From the NCBI RefSeq assembly GCF_001707825.1, contig NZ_LYBM01000003.1, forward strand, positions 1-64,000: 64,000 nt of DNA. The letters are read 5' to 3'. Each line of letters begins with the position of its first letter. Within the stretch, counting starts at the first letter, position 1. The notes beneath the pieces were generated by a model that saw only the letters and a program-made list of their open reading frames with translations, did no database searches and had not been told where the DNA came from. This DNA comes from Veronia pacifica. GTDB taxonomy: Bacteria > Pseudomonadota > Gammaproteobacteria > Enterobacterales > Vibrionaceae. Positions 35,624-46,281 of the stretch are shown here, in pieces. Position numbers and translations under genes: made by a program.

Positions 35624-38600
35624 TCATACGGTTACCGATTCTTTCGGTGTGTTCTTACGGAATAGCTTAGTAACACCACCTACGCCTCGGAACTTATCGC
35701 CAATATCTTTCAGCATAAGATATAGGCAAGGGACCAGTGTTAAGCTTAGGAATGTTGCAAACAACACTGCAAAACCAAGCGCTACTGCCATCGGAACAAT
35801 GATTCTTGCTTGCAGGCTCGTCTCAAACATTATCGGTAAGACACCCGCGAAAGTTGTAATTGATGTCAGCAATATTGCACGGAAACGCGCACAACCCGCT
35901 TCAATAACAGACTCTTTCACCGACAGACCACTGGCACGGGCTTTGTTGATATAGTCAGTCATGACCAACGAGTCATTGATAACAACACCTGCAGCAGCAA
36001 TAAGACCGAACACAGACATAGTACTCATATCAATGCCAAAGAAGTAATGCCCCCATATAGCGCCAGTCAAGCTGAATGGGATTACCGACATGATAATCAA
36101 TGGCTGAGCATAGCTTTTTAATGGTACAGCCAGCAGAATGTAAACAACAATCATACCCGCAATAAAGAACAGTATTTGCTGATCCATTTCAGCTTGCTGT
36201 TCTTCCACCGACCCACTCAATTCTGTCTTCACGCTCGGGAACTTAGCCGTTAGATCAGGGAGTATGTTTTCGCGAATATTTTTCACAACCTCGCCAGGTT
36301 CAACAACCTGATCATCGATTGAGCCGTAAACATAAACTGAACGGAAACCACCTTCACGACGAATCGAGCTAACCCCCGGTTTTTCGACAATATTCGCAAC
36401 GTCACCCAACATCACCTTACTACCATTGGGCACAGTGATGACGGTGTAACGAAGTGCGGATAATGCTTCACGATCGGCTTTCGGATAGCGGACCATAACC
36501 CGCACTTCCTCGCCATCACGTAAGAGACGCTGAGCTTCTCCCCCGTAAAAGCTTCCACCAACTTGTTGAGCGACCGTTGACAGGTCTAGGCCCAAATCAT
36601 ACGCAACTGGCTTAAGGGATAATTGAAGCTCTTTGCTGCCGGTATCGATACTCGAGGAAATATCGTACAGGCCTTTTTGACGTTGGAGAGAGGCGATCAG
36701 ATCTAAACCGGCACTATTGAGTGTTTCGATATCTGAACCAAAAAGCATGTAGCCAAAGTCACCACTGTCCCCACCACCCATCAATGAATCTTGAATGGTC
36801 AGTGATTTGACGCCTGGCATCGCAGGTATTTGTTCTCGCCAACGTCTTGCAAGCTCAAAGGTATCTAAGGGACGGAGCTCCTCGTCTACGAGCTTCACGA
36901 CCAAAGTGCCTTGGTTACGACCCCGGGTGAATGACAAGACACCGTCAACCATTGGCTTGCCCGTCTCTGCTTCAGTCTCTTTGTCTACACGAGACACAAT
37001 CGACTCAAGCTTTTTAACTACATCCAGTGTCTGTGCACTCGACACAGTATCGTTCATTGTCACTCTGATGCTTGGAAAGTCATGAGGGATTTTTGGGCTT
37101 GGCACAAACCGAACGTTCCCGGATGAAATCAATCCAGCACTGATAAGAAGTAAGCCTACGAAGACTGAGAAAGTTGTCCAACGCCACTTGATGCAAGCAG
37201 TTACAAAACGACGGTACGGACCATTAACAAATCCAAAGAAAACGCGGTTAAATTTAGCCCTGAAGCTGTTCTCTTTGACGGGTGAAAATCTTGTATGTGC
37301 CAAGTGTGCAGGAAGAATTAACTTCGATTCAATCAAGCTAAAGGTCAGACACAAAATTACCACTACAGAGATGCTCGCAAAGAACTGCCCTTGCGGTCCA
37401 CTGGCCATCATAAATGGAGCAAAAACGGCTATCGATGTCAGTACACCAAATGTTGCAGGCGTAGCAACTCTCTTCACACCCCGAACAACATTATCAACGC
37501 CACCGCCATTTTTCTCGATTTCCGTGTATGCACTCTCTCCCATTACAATGGCGTCATCGACAACGATACCCAGCACCATAATGAAAGCGAATAAACTAAG
37601 CACATTTATCGTAACGCCGAAAGCTGGCATAAACATAATTGCGCCAAGGAAACACACCGGAAGCCCGACCATTACCCACATAGCCAGTCGCAGACGCAAG
37701 AATATCCCCAAAAGAATAGCGACAAGAATGGCACCTTGGAGAAGGTTCTTGAGCATCATGTCCAGACGGCCATTCAAGTAGTAAGTCATATCAACTACAG
37801 GAACCAGCGACAGGCCTCGCGGAAGCTCACCCTCCTTCTGCGCAATGTACTTTTTCACTGAATCAGCAACAGTTATCGAGTTTTGCGAAGCAGTTGCTTT
37901 TACAGAAAAGTAAATCGCATTCTGGCCAGAGTAGTTGAAGTAACGGTCACCTTCAGTGAATCCATCTTTGATGGTGGCAATATCACGCAACAGTACCTTC
38001 GAACCATTCGGTCCCAACTTTACTGGAATTTTTGCAAATTCTTCACCACGGTAAAACTGGTTCTCAATACGGACTGAGATCAACCCGTTGTTAGTATTGA
38101 CCTGACCCGCTGAAAAGTTCGAAGAGTAACGTCGAATTGCAGTCGTCACATCATTTAATGTGAGGTTATATTTCCTGAGCGTATCGGGCTCGACCTCAAT
38201 AGCCACCTCTTCTGAAGGTGCATTGAACTCGACAATAGAAACATTGTTAAGTTGTAACAGTTCTTTCTCTATTTCCTTGCCTATTGGCTTAAGTTCTTCA
38301 GTCGCCCTGTCACCTGCCAAAACCAGCTCGATAACATCTTGCTGTAATTCAACCTGAGTAACGGAAATGGGCTCCATAGCCGATGGGAAGCCTGAGATTG
38401 AATCTACTTTTTGCTTTACTTTGTCGAGTACTTCTTTAAGGTCAGCATCTGTGTTTATCTCAAGCTGCAAGCTGCCAGAGGCCCTGCTAGCCCGCGATGT
38501 CATTTTCTTAATTTCTGTGACATCTTTCAGCGACTCTTCGATTTTTATCAAGATACTGTCTTCGATTTCCTGCGGCGATGCACCCGGATAAGAGGCAGTG

Positions 38601-38758
38601 ATACTGACGTAGTTAAGGTCGATGTTCGGAAACATCTGACGTTGTATCGTAAAGTAACTGATAAGTCCGATGATGAGGATAAAAATCATCAGCAGATTTG
38701 CCGCTACCGAGTTGTTAGCAAAATAGGCTATCAGCCCTTTTTCTTTATTCGTTTCCAT
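35624..38758 (-). CDS. RND efflux permease 1 (AcrB/HAE1 type)
   Basis: A 1044-residue inner-membrane proton antiporter with twelve helices and two large periplasmic loops. The N-terminal GLIAYFANNSVAANLLMIF and the relay residues in GIVVDDAIVMGESAYTEIE (Asp pair) are present, as are the C-terminal GVVINDSLVMTDYINKARA and the ETSLQAR blocks. It would export small molecules through an outer-membrane factor; no tolC-like gene is linked. It starts 11 bases after the adaptor gene ends. It is closely similar in layout to the second permease at 40296-43424, so the two came from a duplication. Confidence 0.93.
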   Translation of the reverse strand: METNKEKGLIAYFANNSVAANLLMIFILIIGLISYFTIQRQMFPNIDLNYVSITASYPGASPQEIEDSILIKIEESLKDVTEIKKMTSRASRASGSLQLEINTDADLKEVLDKVKQKVDSISGFPSAMEPISVTQVELQQDVIELVLAGDRATEELKPIGKEIEKELLQLNNVSIVEFNAPSEEVAIEVEPDTLRKYNLTLNDVTTAIRRYSSNFSAGQVNTNNGLISVRIENQFYRGEEFAKIPVKLGPNGSKVLLRDIATIKDGFTEGDRYFNYSGQNAIYFSVKATASQNSITVADSVKKYIAQKEGELPRGLSLVPVVDMTYYLNGRLDMMLKNLLQGAILVAILLGIFLRLRLAMWVMVGLPVCFLGAIMFMPAFGVTINVLSLFAFIMVLGIVVDDAIVMGESAYTEIEKNGGGVDNVVRGVKRVATPATFGVLTSIAVFAPFMMASGPQGQFFASISVVVILCLTFSLIESKLILPAHLAHTRFSPVKENSFRAKFNRVFFGFVNGPYRRFVTACIKWRWTTFSVFVGLLLISAGLISSGNVRFVPSPKIPHDFPSIRVTMNDTVSSAQTLDVVKKLESIVSRVDKETEAETGKPMVDGVLSFTRGRNQGTLVVKLVDEELRPLDTFELARRWREQIPAMPGVKSLTIQDSLMGGGDSGDFGYMLFGSDIETLNSAGLDLIASLQRQKGLYDISSSIDTGSKELQLSLKPVAYDLGLDLSTVAQQVGGSFYGGEAQRLLRDGEEVRVMVRYPKADREALSALRYTVITVPNGSKVMLGDVANIVEKPGVSSIRREGGFRSVYVYGSIDDQVVEPGEVVKNIRENILPDLTAKFPSVKTELSGSVEEQQAEMDQQILFFIAGMIVVYILLAVPLKSYAQPLIIMSVIPFSLTGAIWGHYFFGIDMSTMSVFGLIAAAGVVINDSLVMTDYINKARASGLSVKESVIEAGCARFRAILLTSITTFAGVLPIMFETSLQARIIVPMAVALGFAVLFATFLSLTLVPCLYLMLKDIGDKFRGVGGVTKLFRKNTPKESVTV

Positions 38759-38769
38759 CGAATACCACC

Positions 38770-39924
38770 TTAGTCAAGCTTGGTATCAGTCGCATCATCG
38801 GATGAAGCAACAACAACTGGCATACCTTTTGATGGATAGTCAGGCACAGTGAGCACAAGTGCATCATTGTCTTCCAAACCATATTGCACATAGAAGAACT
38901 CGCCAGACTCTCTCACTACTTTCACTTTGCGAGATTCTAACTGGCTGTCTTTATTGACAATCCAAACCAGATTATCGCTAACCAGTTCCTGTGGTAGTTT
39001 GAATACATGATTTAAACGCTGGCCGTTAAAAGACACTTCAACAAAAGAACCAAACTTGAGTGGTGTTTTTTTGCTATTCAGTCCGTAGGGGTCGTCGACG
39101 CGCACAACAACGCTCGTCATTCTGGTCGCTGAATTGACAATGCCAAGATCACGAACAACGGTGCCTTGCCTAACGCGCTCAACATCGCCTTTCTGGGTCA
39201 CTGTCGCTGAGATACCTTCAATTTTTTCAGGTAAAAACTTGTTATCAAAACCAGCAATTGGCACCTGTACTTCTGCAGTTTCAACATTGTTCAACACGGC
39301 TACGCGTGATCCGGCACTGATAAACTGGCCAACACCAATGTCACGTGACACCACTAGCGCATCAAACGGCGCTGCAACATCACATTTTTCAAGGTCGCGC
39401 CTTGCACGTTTCAACGCTGCCTGAGCAGATTTGACATTCGCTTGGGCACTCAGCAGTTGGGGTTTACGTAGATACAAGTCTGTCACTTGTTTGTTATTAA
39501 GCGATTTAGCTTGGCTCGCTGCTACCTTACCTTTTGCTTTTTCCTCAACAAGCGTTGCCTGAGCACTTGCAAGACTCGCTTCGGCTTGAAGCACTGCCGC
39601 CTGATAGTTTGCTTTCTCGATAGAAAACAATACTTCACCGCGTTTAACGATACCGCCAACAACGAAATTTGGGTGCCAACTCGTTACCGCACCAGAAACC
39701 TGTGCGGAAAGCTGTGTGGCTTCAAGAGGAGTAAGCTCGCCGTAACCAGTGATTTGAACATTGTGGTCAATGCCTGAAATGACTTCTGTGCTGACAGTTG
39801 GCTCGTTTCGTGTTTCTTTCTTTTCTTCTGGCTCAGGCTTATTTTTAGCCAACGCTGAATATGCACCAAAAGAGCCGATCAATATCAACACAGGTAACAG
39901 CCAGCGGAATAGTTTGGTTATCAT
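38770..39924 (-). CDS. RND efflux periplasmic adaptor 1
   Basis: A membrane fusion protein of 384 residues with an N-terminal anchor (LLPVLILIGSFGAYSALA), an alpha hairpin (AEASLASAQATLVEEKAKGK and the ANVKSAQAALKRARRDLEKC region), a lipoyl domain (VAAPFDALVVSRDIGVGQF) and a beta barrel. It bridges the permease to the outer-membrane channel. ATG 39930 is also in frame, but GAGGG sits the right distance from ATG 39924. First gene of the operon. Confidence 0.9.
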   Translation of the reverse strand: MITKLFRWLLPVLILIGSFGAYSALAKNKPEPEEKKETRNEPTVSTEVISGIDHNVQITGYGELTPLEATQLSAQVSGAVTSWHPNFVVGGIVKRGEVLFSIEKANYQAAVLQAEASLASAQATLVEEKAKGKVAASQAKSLNNKQVTDLYLRKPQLLSAQANVKSAQAALKRARRDLEKCDVAAPFDALVVSRDIGVGQFISAGSRVAVLNNVETAEVQVPIAGFDNKFLPEKIEGISATVTQKGDVERVRQGTVVRDLGIVNSATRMTSVVVRVDDPYGLNSKKTPLKFGSFVEVSFNGQRLNHVFKLPQELVSDNLVWIVNKDSQLESRKVKVVRESGEFFYVQYGLEDNDALVLTVPDYPSKGMPVVVASSDDATDTKLD

Positions 39925-40295
39925 TATCATCCCTCAGAGAACTAAAGTTATTTTCTGTTACGAACAAAGTTGTCAAAAAAATCAGATATTTGGCTGATTA
40001 GTTCAATCTTTGAACCGTTTTCAAAGAAATATCGTCCCATTATCGATGCGTTATTATACTTTTTGCAACTTATATAACAGTTTTGAATAGCTGGGAAGTG
40101 AGTAAATATGCCAGTTTTACGAGCAATGGCTAACTTTTTTCGAGGTTATTTTCCGCGATGAACATTGCACTCAAACAAGATAAAGGTTAATGAGGGCTGT
40201 GTAGCAGATGATTAGGTATATTACTCTATTGGACGGCCGTAATGGACTAACGATTCAGAAGGTAATCAAATAAAGATGTCGGACGACATTGACTG
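39925..40295. other. Promoter region of the first RND operon
   Basis: About 370 bases upstream of adaptor 1 and downstream of RND permease 2. No terminator hairpin is obvious, so read-through from the second operon is possible. No other feature is seen. Confidence 0.4.
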
Positions 40296-43200
40296 TCACT
40301 CGTGCAAGCTATTATCCTCCACAGCGTTTACTTTTTCTGAGGTAGAGAAACGAAAAATTGAAGAAATATCGTCGAGGATAAGATAGAGACAAGGAACTAA
40401 AATCAACGTTACTAATGTCGCAAACAACACAGCAAAGGCAAGTGAAACCGCCATGGGTATGACAAATCGCGCCTGCAGACTGGTTTCAAACATGATAGGT
40501 AAAACACCCGCAAAAGTAGTCACAGATGTAAGTGTTATTGCACGAAACCTCTGACAACCTGCCTCAACGACAGCCTGACGGATAGATACTCCTTTCTTCC
40601 TTATCTGGTTAATAAAATCAGTCATTACTAATGAGTCGTTAATGACTACACCCGCTGCTGCAACCAGACCAAAACTCGATGTCATACTTACGGCGACATC
40701 GAGAAAATAGTGCGCAAATATGGCCCCAATGAAGCTAAAGGGGATGACCGACATAATGATGAGGGGCTGCCAGTAACTCGAAAGCGGAACGGCAAGAAGT
40801 ATGTAAACCATGATCATTGCAGCGACGAAAAAAACCAGTTGTTCGTTCTGCTCATCTTGCTGGTCTTTTATCGCACCACTCAGCTCCAATGTTATTCCGG
40901 GAAAGCGTTGTTGCAAGGTGGGTAAAACGTCTCTTTTAATGGCATCTACCGCTGCCTTGGGTTCCACAGTAGCTTCATCAATAGAACCAAATACATAAAT
41001 TCCCCGAAGTCGATTCTCACGCCTGATTTCACTGACACTGGGCACCAAACTTATCCTGGCTACATCACCCAGCATAACCTGCTCTCCGTCCGGCGTAGTG
41101 ATCACTGCATAATTCAAAGATGCAACAGAGTCTCTGGTTTCACGTGGGTAGCGGACCATCACTCGTATATCCTCACCGTCCCTGTTAAGGCGTTGCGCCT
41201 CACCGCCATAGAATCCCTCGCTGACCTGTTGGCCGACATTCTGCAGATTCAAGCCAAGGTCATAAGCGACGGGTAACAGCTCCAAACGAATTTCAAGGCT
41301 GTTGAAATCAGCCGTAGACGAAATATCAAACAGCCCTTCCCTGTTGGACAGTTGTGACATCAGAAGCCTACCAGCATGTTTGAGATCATTGATATCATCG
41401 CCGAACAATAAAAAGCCGAAATCATCACCTACCCTACCACCAGCATTTACCGTGTCGACGATCACCAACGACTTCACCCCTGCAATTGGAGGCATTGCCT
41501 CTCTCCATCGCCGGGCCAGCTCAAAGGCATTTAACGGTCGAACACTCTCATCCGCCAGCTCAGTCACAATCGTCGCTTCGTTTACTCCCTTGTTAAAGGC
41601 AAATATGCTTTGGATAGATTTTAATCCCGTTTCTTCTTCTATTTGGCGATCAACCTCTTTAACAACCCCAACAACTTTTTTTGTCGCTTCAACTGTCTGC
41701 TCGCTGGATACCGTATTACTCATGGTGATTTCGATGATCGGATAATCATGAGGCACTTTTGGCACTAACGTAGATCGAACGAAGTTGCCGATAATCAGGG
41801 CAACAGTCAAAAGCAATAGCCCTATAAAGACAGACAGTACAGACCAGCGCCAACGAATACAGCTCGTCAGTAATGATCGAAAGGGACCATTAACAAAACG
41901 AAAGAAACGTTTGTTGAATCTGTCACGCCACCCACCACTTTTTATCGGCGAGAATTTAATATGGGCCAGATGAGCAGGTAAGATTAGTTTTGATTCAATA
42001 AGGCTGAAGGCCAGACACAGAATCGCCACAGTAGCAATCCCGAAAAAGAAGGTACTGTTGCTCCCCGTTGAAAAAAGAAAGGGGGTGAAAACAGCTATAG
42101 TGGTTAATACACCGAACGTTGCTGGTGTTGCAACCCGTCTTGCTCCTCGAATAACATTATTTACACCACTGCCATTTTTCTCTATTTCAGCACTGGCACT
42201 CTCACCGATGACAATTGCATCATCGACCACGATACCGAGCACCATAATGAAGCTGAATAACGTCACTACATTGATGCTGACATCAAAGAGTGGCATCAAC
42301 ATGACCGCACCCAAAAAACTGACCGGTAGGCCCATGATGACCCAGAATGCCAGCTTAACTCTGAGAAAAATGCCAAGCAGCAGCGCAACAAGTGCAGCTC
42401 CCTGAAGAAGATTTGTGAGCATCATGTCCAGACGAGCATTGAGGTAATAGGTCATATCAACGATTGTCTCGATACGAAAGTCAGGGGGTAACTCTCGGTT
42501 TTTTCTTCCTATATATTCATTAACACTGTTCGCTATATCAATCATGTTGTCACTGGTGGATGCGTGGACACTGATTGAAATTGCATTATCACCCGAGAAC
42601 TTGGTATACCGCTCCCGCTCTGTAAAACCATCTTTAATCGTTGCAATATCTTTTAGCAGAACTGAAGCTCCGCCTTCCCCAATGATCACTGGAATCATTC
42701 CTAGTGAGGAAGCATCAGTGCTCTGTCCTTCAATTCTGACAGAAAGCACACCTCTTCGAGTCTTAACCTGACCAGCAGAAATATTCGCAGAGTAATTTTG
42801 AATAGCACGGCTTATCTGCGAAAGGGTTAATCCATATTTTCGCAGCATCAAAGGTGTCACTTCCACCGATATCTCTGGGGTTGGAGACCATACGCTGACA
42901 TCTGTTACGTGTGGTAGGCGTCGAATCTCGTCTCCGATGTCACGGGTTAAATCAACGATCTCAAACAAGGGTTTGGGGCTGACGACAAGGAGCTGCAGAA
43001 CGTCCTGCTTAAACTCTGCCATTGTGACAATCAATGTCTCCATATCAGTAGGAAAAGAGGAAATCGCATCCACCTCCTCTTTGATCCTATCGTACATGGC
43101 ATTGAGATCCTGATTTTTATCAATCTCAATCGCTATTGATGCCTTACCCCGATTAGCCTCAGATACAACTTTTTTTATTCCATTGAGGTTTTTTATTGCC

Positions 43201-43424
43201 TCTTCCACTTTTATAACAATGCTTTCTTCTATTTCTGTCACTGAAGCACCAGGGAGATAGGCCCGCACAGTGACGTAATTCACCTCAATATTGGGGAACA
43301 TCTGCCGTTGGATACCGATATAGCTCAGGCTTCCAATCACGACAATGAACAACATCATTAGATTTGCCGCGACCGGATTCTTGGCGAAATATGCAATGAG
43401 CCCGGTTTGACTAGAATCTTTCAT
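40296..43424 (-). CDS. RND efflux permease 2 (AcrB/HAE1 type)
   Basis: A 1042-residue paralogue of permease 1, with the same order of blocks (GLIAYFAKNPVAANLMMLF, GIVVDDAIVIGESASAEIE, GVVINDSLVMTDFINQIRK). The Asp pair is kept, so it should be proton driven. The periplasmic substrate loops have diverged most, suggesting a different substrate range. It overlaps adaptor 2 by four bases (ATGA), tighter than the 11-base gap in the first operon. Confidence 0.93.
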   Translation of the reverse strand: MKDSSQTGLIAYFAKNPVAANLMMLFIVVIGSLSYIGIQRQMFPNIEVNYVTVRAYLPGASVTEIEESIVIKVEEAIKNLNGIKKVVSEANRGKASIAIEIDKNQDLNAMYDRIKEEVDAISSFPTDMETLIVTMAEFKQDVLQLLVVSPKPLFEIVDLTRDIGDEIRRLPHVTDVSVWSPTPEISVEVTPLMLRKYGLTLSQISRAIQNYSANISAGQVKTRRGVLSVRIEGQSTDASSLGMIPVIIGEGGASVLLKDIATIKDGFTERERYTKFSGDNAISISVHASTSDNMIDIANSVNEYIGRKNRELPPDFRIETIVDMTYYLNARLDMMLTNLLQGAALVALLLGIFLRVKLAFWVIMGLPVSFLGAVMLMPLFDVSINVVTLFSFIMVLGIVVDDAIVIGESASAEIEKNGSGVNNVIRGARRVATPATFGVLTTIAVFTPFLFSTGSNSTFFFGIATVAILCLAFSLIESKLILPAHLAHIKFSPIKSGGWRDRFNKRFFRFVNGPFRSLLTSCIRWRWSVLSVFIGLLLLTVALIIGNFVRSTLVPKVPHDYPIIEITMSNTVSSEQTVEATKKVVGVVKEVDRQIEEETGLKSIQSIFAFNKGVNEATIVTELADESVRPLNAFELARRWREAMPPIAGVKSLVIVDTVNAGGRVGDDFGFLLFGDDINDLKHAGRLLMSQLSNREGLFDISSTADFNSLEIRLELLPVAYDLGLNLQNVGQQVSEGFYGGEAQRLNRDGEDIRVMVRYPRETRDSVASLNYAVITTPDGEQVMLGDVARISLVPSVSEIRRENRLRGIYVFGSIDEATVEPKAAVDAIKRDVLPTLQQRFPGITLELSGAIKDQQDEQNEQLVFFVAAMIMVYILLAVPLSSYWQPLIIMSVIPFSFIGAIFAHYFLDVAVSMTSSFGLVAAAGVVINDSLVMTDFINQIRKKGVSIRQAVVEAGCQRFRAITLTSVTTFAGVLPIMFETSLQARFVIPMAVSLAFAVLFATLVTLILVPCLYLILDDISSIFRFSTSEKVNAVEDNSLHE

Positions 43425-44566
43425 GGCAACAGCTCGGTCGTTGGTATGGCGTTCACTTTCATACCTTTTTGAGGAAAATCTGGAAGGGTCAGAACCAATC
43501 GTTCGTTGGGCGTTAGGTCACCTCTGATATAAATATATTCTCCTGATTGATGAATAACAGTAACCGTTCTGTCATCCAATTTCTCAGCATCAGACACGAC
43601 CCAGACTTTGCCATCTGTGAGTACCTCTTGACGAACCTTATATACCTGATCGAGCTGCAGACCAGAGAAACTCGTTGTGACATATGAGCCAAACTGAATC
43701 GGTGGCAACTGCGAATTGATTGAGTAGGGATCGTCAAGCTTCACCACGAGTCTTGTCATACGGGTTTTACTGTCCACTATGCCCAAATTTCGAACAATTT
43801 CTCCACGGCGAATAACTTGGCGATTGATATTATCCAACGTGATAGAGACCTCGGTATCTTCTAATGGGTCCGGTAAAAACTGACTGTCAAAACCGGGAAT
43901 TGGAACATGGACCTCAGCAGTCTCAACATTATTTAGCAACGCTACTTGAGAACCTTTACTGATAAATTGACCGACACCTATCGTCCGGGACATCACCAAT
44001 GCATTGTAAGGAGCAAGCACATCGCAATGTTTCAAATCCCTTTTTGCGCGGCTAAGGCCTGCCATAGCGGACTTTACACGGGCATTTGCACTCAGTAGTT
44101 GCGGCTTTCGCAAAAAAAGTGCAGTGACTTTCACTTTATCCATTGTAAGAGCCTGCCTGGCAGCAACCTTTGCTTTTGCCTGTTCCTCAATCAAAACCGC
44201 TTTAGCGGTTGCAAGCTGTGCTTCGGCTTCAAGAACAGCCGCTTGATAGTCATTGTTGTCAATCGTAAACAGAACCTCTCCCTTTGAAACAATACCTCCA
44301 ACTACAAATTTCGGATGCAAGCTATTCACCACACCGGAAACTTGCGCAGACATATGCGTAGACTCCGAAGACCGCACTTCGCCAAAGCTGGTAATAGTGA
44401 CCATGTGGTTGATGATCTTAGCTTTTTCAGTACTGACTGAGGGCTCAACCAAAGAGCGGGGTTGCGCCGGAGTATCTTCGGCATATTCCGTCATCCACTG
44501 GTAGCCAGCGATGGAAACAGACAAGACTATGATCGGTAATAACCATCGCAACATGTTTACTGGCAT
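43421..44566 (-). CDS. RND efflux periplasmic adaptor 2
   Basis: A 381-residue membrane fusion protein, paralogue of adaptor 1: N-terminal anchor (LRWLLPIIVLSVSIAGY), hairpin (AEAQLATAKAVLIEEQAKAK), lipoyl motif (VLAPYNALVMSRTIGVGQF) and barrel. AGGGG precedes ATG 44566 at a good distance. First gene of the second RND operon; no local regulator such as a TetR gene is adjacent. Confidence 0.9.
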   Translation of the reverse strand: MPVNMLRWLLPIIVLSVSIAGYQWMTEYAEDTPAQPRSLVEPSVSTEKAKIINHMVTITSFGEVRSSESTHMSAQVSGVVNSLHPKFVVGGIVSKGEVLFTIDNNDYQAAVLEAEAQLATAKAVLIEEQAKAKVAARQALTMDKVKVTALFLRKPQLLSANARVKSAMAGLSRAKRDLKHCDVLAPYNALVMSRTIGVGQFISKGSQVALLNNVETAEVHVPIPGFDSQFLPDPLEDTEVSITLDNINRQVIRRGEIVRNLGIVDSKTRMTRLVVKLDDPYSINSQLPPIQFGSYVTTSFSGLQLDQVYKVRQEVLTDGKVWVVSDAEKLDDRTVTVIHQSGEYIYIRGDLTPNERLVLTLPDFPQKGMKVNAIPTTELLP

Positions 44567-45312
44567 CCATTAACCCCTGATTCTCGACCATAGCGTCACA
44601 CGGTTTGAGGTACACAACGCTGAAGTGCTAACTGATTATTTCTACCAAAGATCTTCTGCATATGGTTTCTCTTGATTTGGAATCAACACCACTTTGTAAT
44701 CTGAACTCTGATTAATGAAAGAATAGATTTTTTTATCAATAACAAAAATATAGCTAACAGCATTCTTTGTGGACGTGAATTTGAGTCTTAATACGCCAAA
44801 CAAGGAACAAACACTGGCAAACATCGTAATGTGCACAGTAAAAAACCAAATAAAAACTGTCATCCGATGACAAGAACGGGGCAAGAAGCACAGTGACAGT
44901 GTGATAACGTTTTTAATGTGTTTGAGCTTTTCCAGCACGTTTACGTTTTGACTCCCACTGAACGCAATACGGTCAGTTGTATAAACAAGATTTTAAAACT
45001 AATATGCAACCGAAGTGATTGTCAGATAAATATGGAACTAAATGAGAGTCAAAAGCACATATGAAGGCCTGTAATGCATGCACCAATAATAACTAGTCAC
45101 AGCAAATCTTTAGCAGTAACAAAATTCTATTTTTGAGAGGGTGAATTCTGTGTTCGAGTGAGTTTTCTCAAATATGTTGCACTATTCATGCTTCAGGATC
45201 ATGCATAGCGAGTACGATCTTTATTGTTAAAAACGGACTGTTGATACGATAAATAAGCTATTAGTTGTATATGAGTGCAACAACTTTTTTTTGCGTTTCA
45301 TAGGGACTGTAA
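44567..45312. other. Intergenic region with a doubtful 98-codon ORF
   Basis: A minus-strand ORF at 44642-44938 (GTG start, hydrophobic first half, tail VVLIPNQEKPYAEDLW) lacks a ribosome site and any family match I know, so I leave it as doubtful. The rest is AT-rich with promoters for both sides and no RNA gene that I can identify. Confidence 0.4.
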
Positions 45313-45555
45313 ATGTCTATAAAAAATGTAATAAGTATTTGTAACAAAATAAATTATTCCGATATACCGGTAAAACCAGACAATAACGACAAGACCGACT
45401 GCCACATCGCCGACAACCTTCGCAACAAAACTGGTGCTAGGGTTTCAGACGTTACTCATATGAATAATCTAGAAAACTTCAAGTGCAAAATGGGTCGCTC
45501 CAAACTTCGTTTGACGCAAGACCAAGTCAATGCTGTAACGGAGTGTATACGGTAG
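45313..45555 (+). CDS. Hypothetical small protein
   Basis: An 80-residue protein, MSIKNVISICNKINYSDIPV at the start and a basic C-terminal part (KMGRSKLRLTQDQVNAVTEC). AGGGAC lies eight bases before the ATG. Four Cys residues are spread through it. I do not recognise it; it may be a real single gene or chance. Confidence 0.4.
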   Translation: MSIKNVISICNKINYSDIPVKPDNNDKTDCHIADNLRNKTGARVSDVTHMNNLENFKCKMGRSKLRLTQDQVNAVTECIR

Positions 45556-45844
45556 CCTGATAACACGGCATGTGGGCAACACGCACCTTCTGATTTTACA
45601 AGTAGTGCTATCGAAAACACCAAAACGACAGATTTGCTTTCGTTCGAGTTAACCTTAGTTACCACACTACGACTAGACTCAAAAACGATTGATGAATTGT
45701 AAAAACTCCTCTCAGTACATTACCCTCCATCCGACAACGTAAACACCGCTCACAACAACACTCGTCTTTTGGCGCATTAAGAAAGAAATTTGCCTCTTAT
45801 CGCTCATTAACATACCTCTAACTTGAAAAGCGCCACGTGATAAC

Positions 45845-45863
45845 GATAATGATTATCATTGTT
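45845..45863. promoter_or_regulatory. Fur box before the fagA-fumC locus
   Basis: GATAATGATTATCATTGTT matches the 19-base Fur consensus (GATAATGATAATCATTATC) at 16 of 19 positions, and an overlapping GATAAC unit extends it to the left from 45839. Iron-bound Fur would repress the two genes downstream. Confidence 0.85.
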
Positions 45864-45885
45864 GAGTGGAGCTGAGTATATCGTC

Positions 45886-46257
45886 ATGGCCGACCAAACG
45901 TCATTGTATCTTGCATTTTTTTCTGAGGAAGAACGTTTCCTCCATCAAGATTGCGCACCTGGTTTTGAGTATGACACCATCGTTGGCTATATCTCTGCCG
46001 CACTCAATCTTACTGGTCTTTATTGCATCGAAGGTCCACAAACTAATTTACTACTAGAAGAACTCTTCTTACGGCGAGTCTACTACAACATGCTCGCAGC
46101 AATCGGTGATCCATCAAGACCGGATACTTTTCGTCGTCTTTGCCTCGATCATATTCACGGGCCATTAATTGCCCTCAAACGTTTTTATAACGATGTTGAT
46201 GGTGGGAGAGAACGTTTTTTGTCAATGCAACATGACCTGCAAAAAGTGCGGTTTTAA
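45886..46257 (+). CDS. fagA: FagA-like protein, iron-regulated
   Basis: A 123-residue cytoplasmic protein from ATG 45886 (MADQTSLYLAFFSEEERFL). The C-terminal helix with FRRLCLDHIHGPLIALKRF resembles what I recall of FagA, the Fur-associated protein encoded before fumC in Pseudomonas. Function is unknown. The Fur box ends 22 bases before the start codon, and fumC follows 24 bases after the stop, so the two form an iron-repressed operon. The frame is open to 45859. Confidence 0.65.
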   Translation: MADQTSLYLAFFSEEERFLHQDCAPGFEYDTIVGYISAALNLTGLYCIEGPQTNLLLEELFLRRVYYNMLAAIGDPSRPDTFRRLCLDHIHGPLIALKRFYNDVDGGRERFLSMQHDLQKVRF

Positions 46258-46281
46258 AACTAATTAATAAGGAATTAATAC

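Noticed and set aside
39910-39930. Fur box-like GATAATGATAAC on the minus strand at the start of RND adaptor 1
   Set aside because: Only the left half matches, and it covers the start codon region; the match comes from the ATGATAATGATAACC codons.
44642-44938. 98-codon minus-strand ORF upstream of the second RND operon
   Set aside because: GTG start without a ribosome site and no recognised domain; kept only as a doubtful ORF in the intergenic note.
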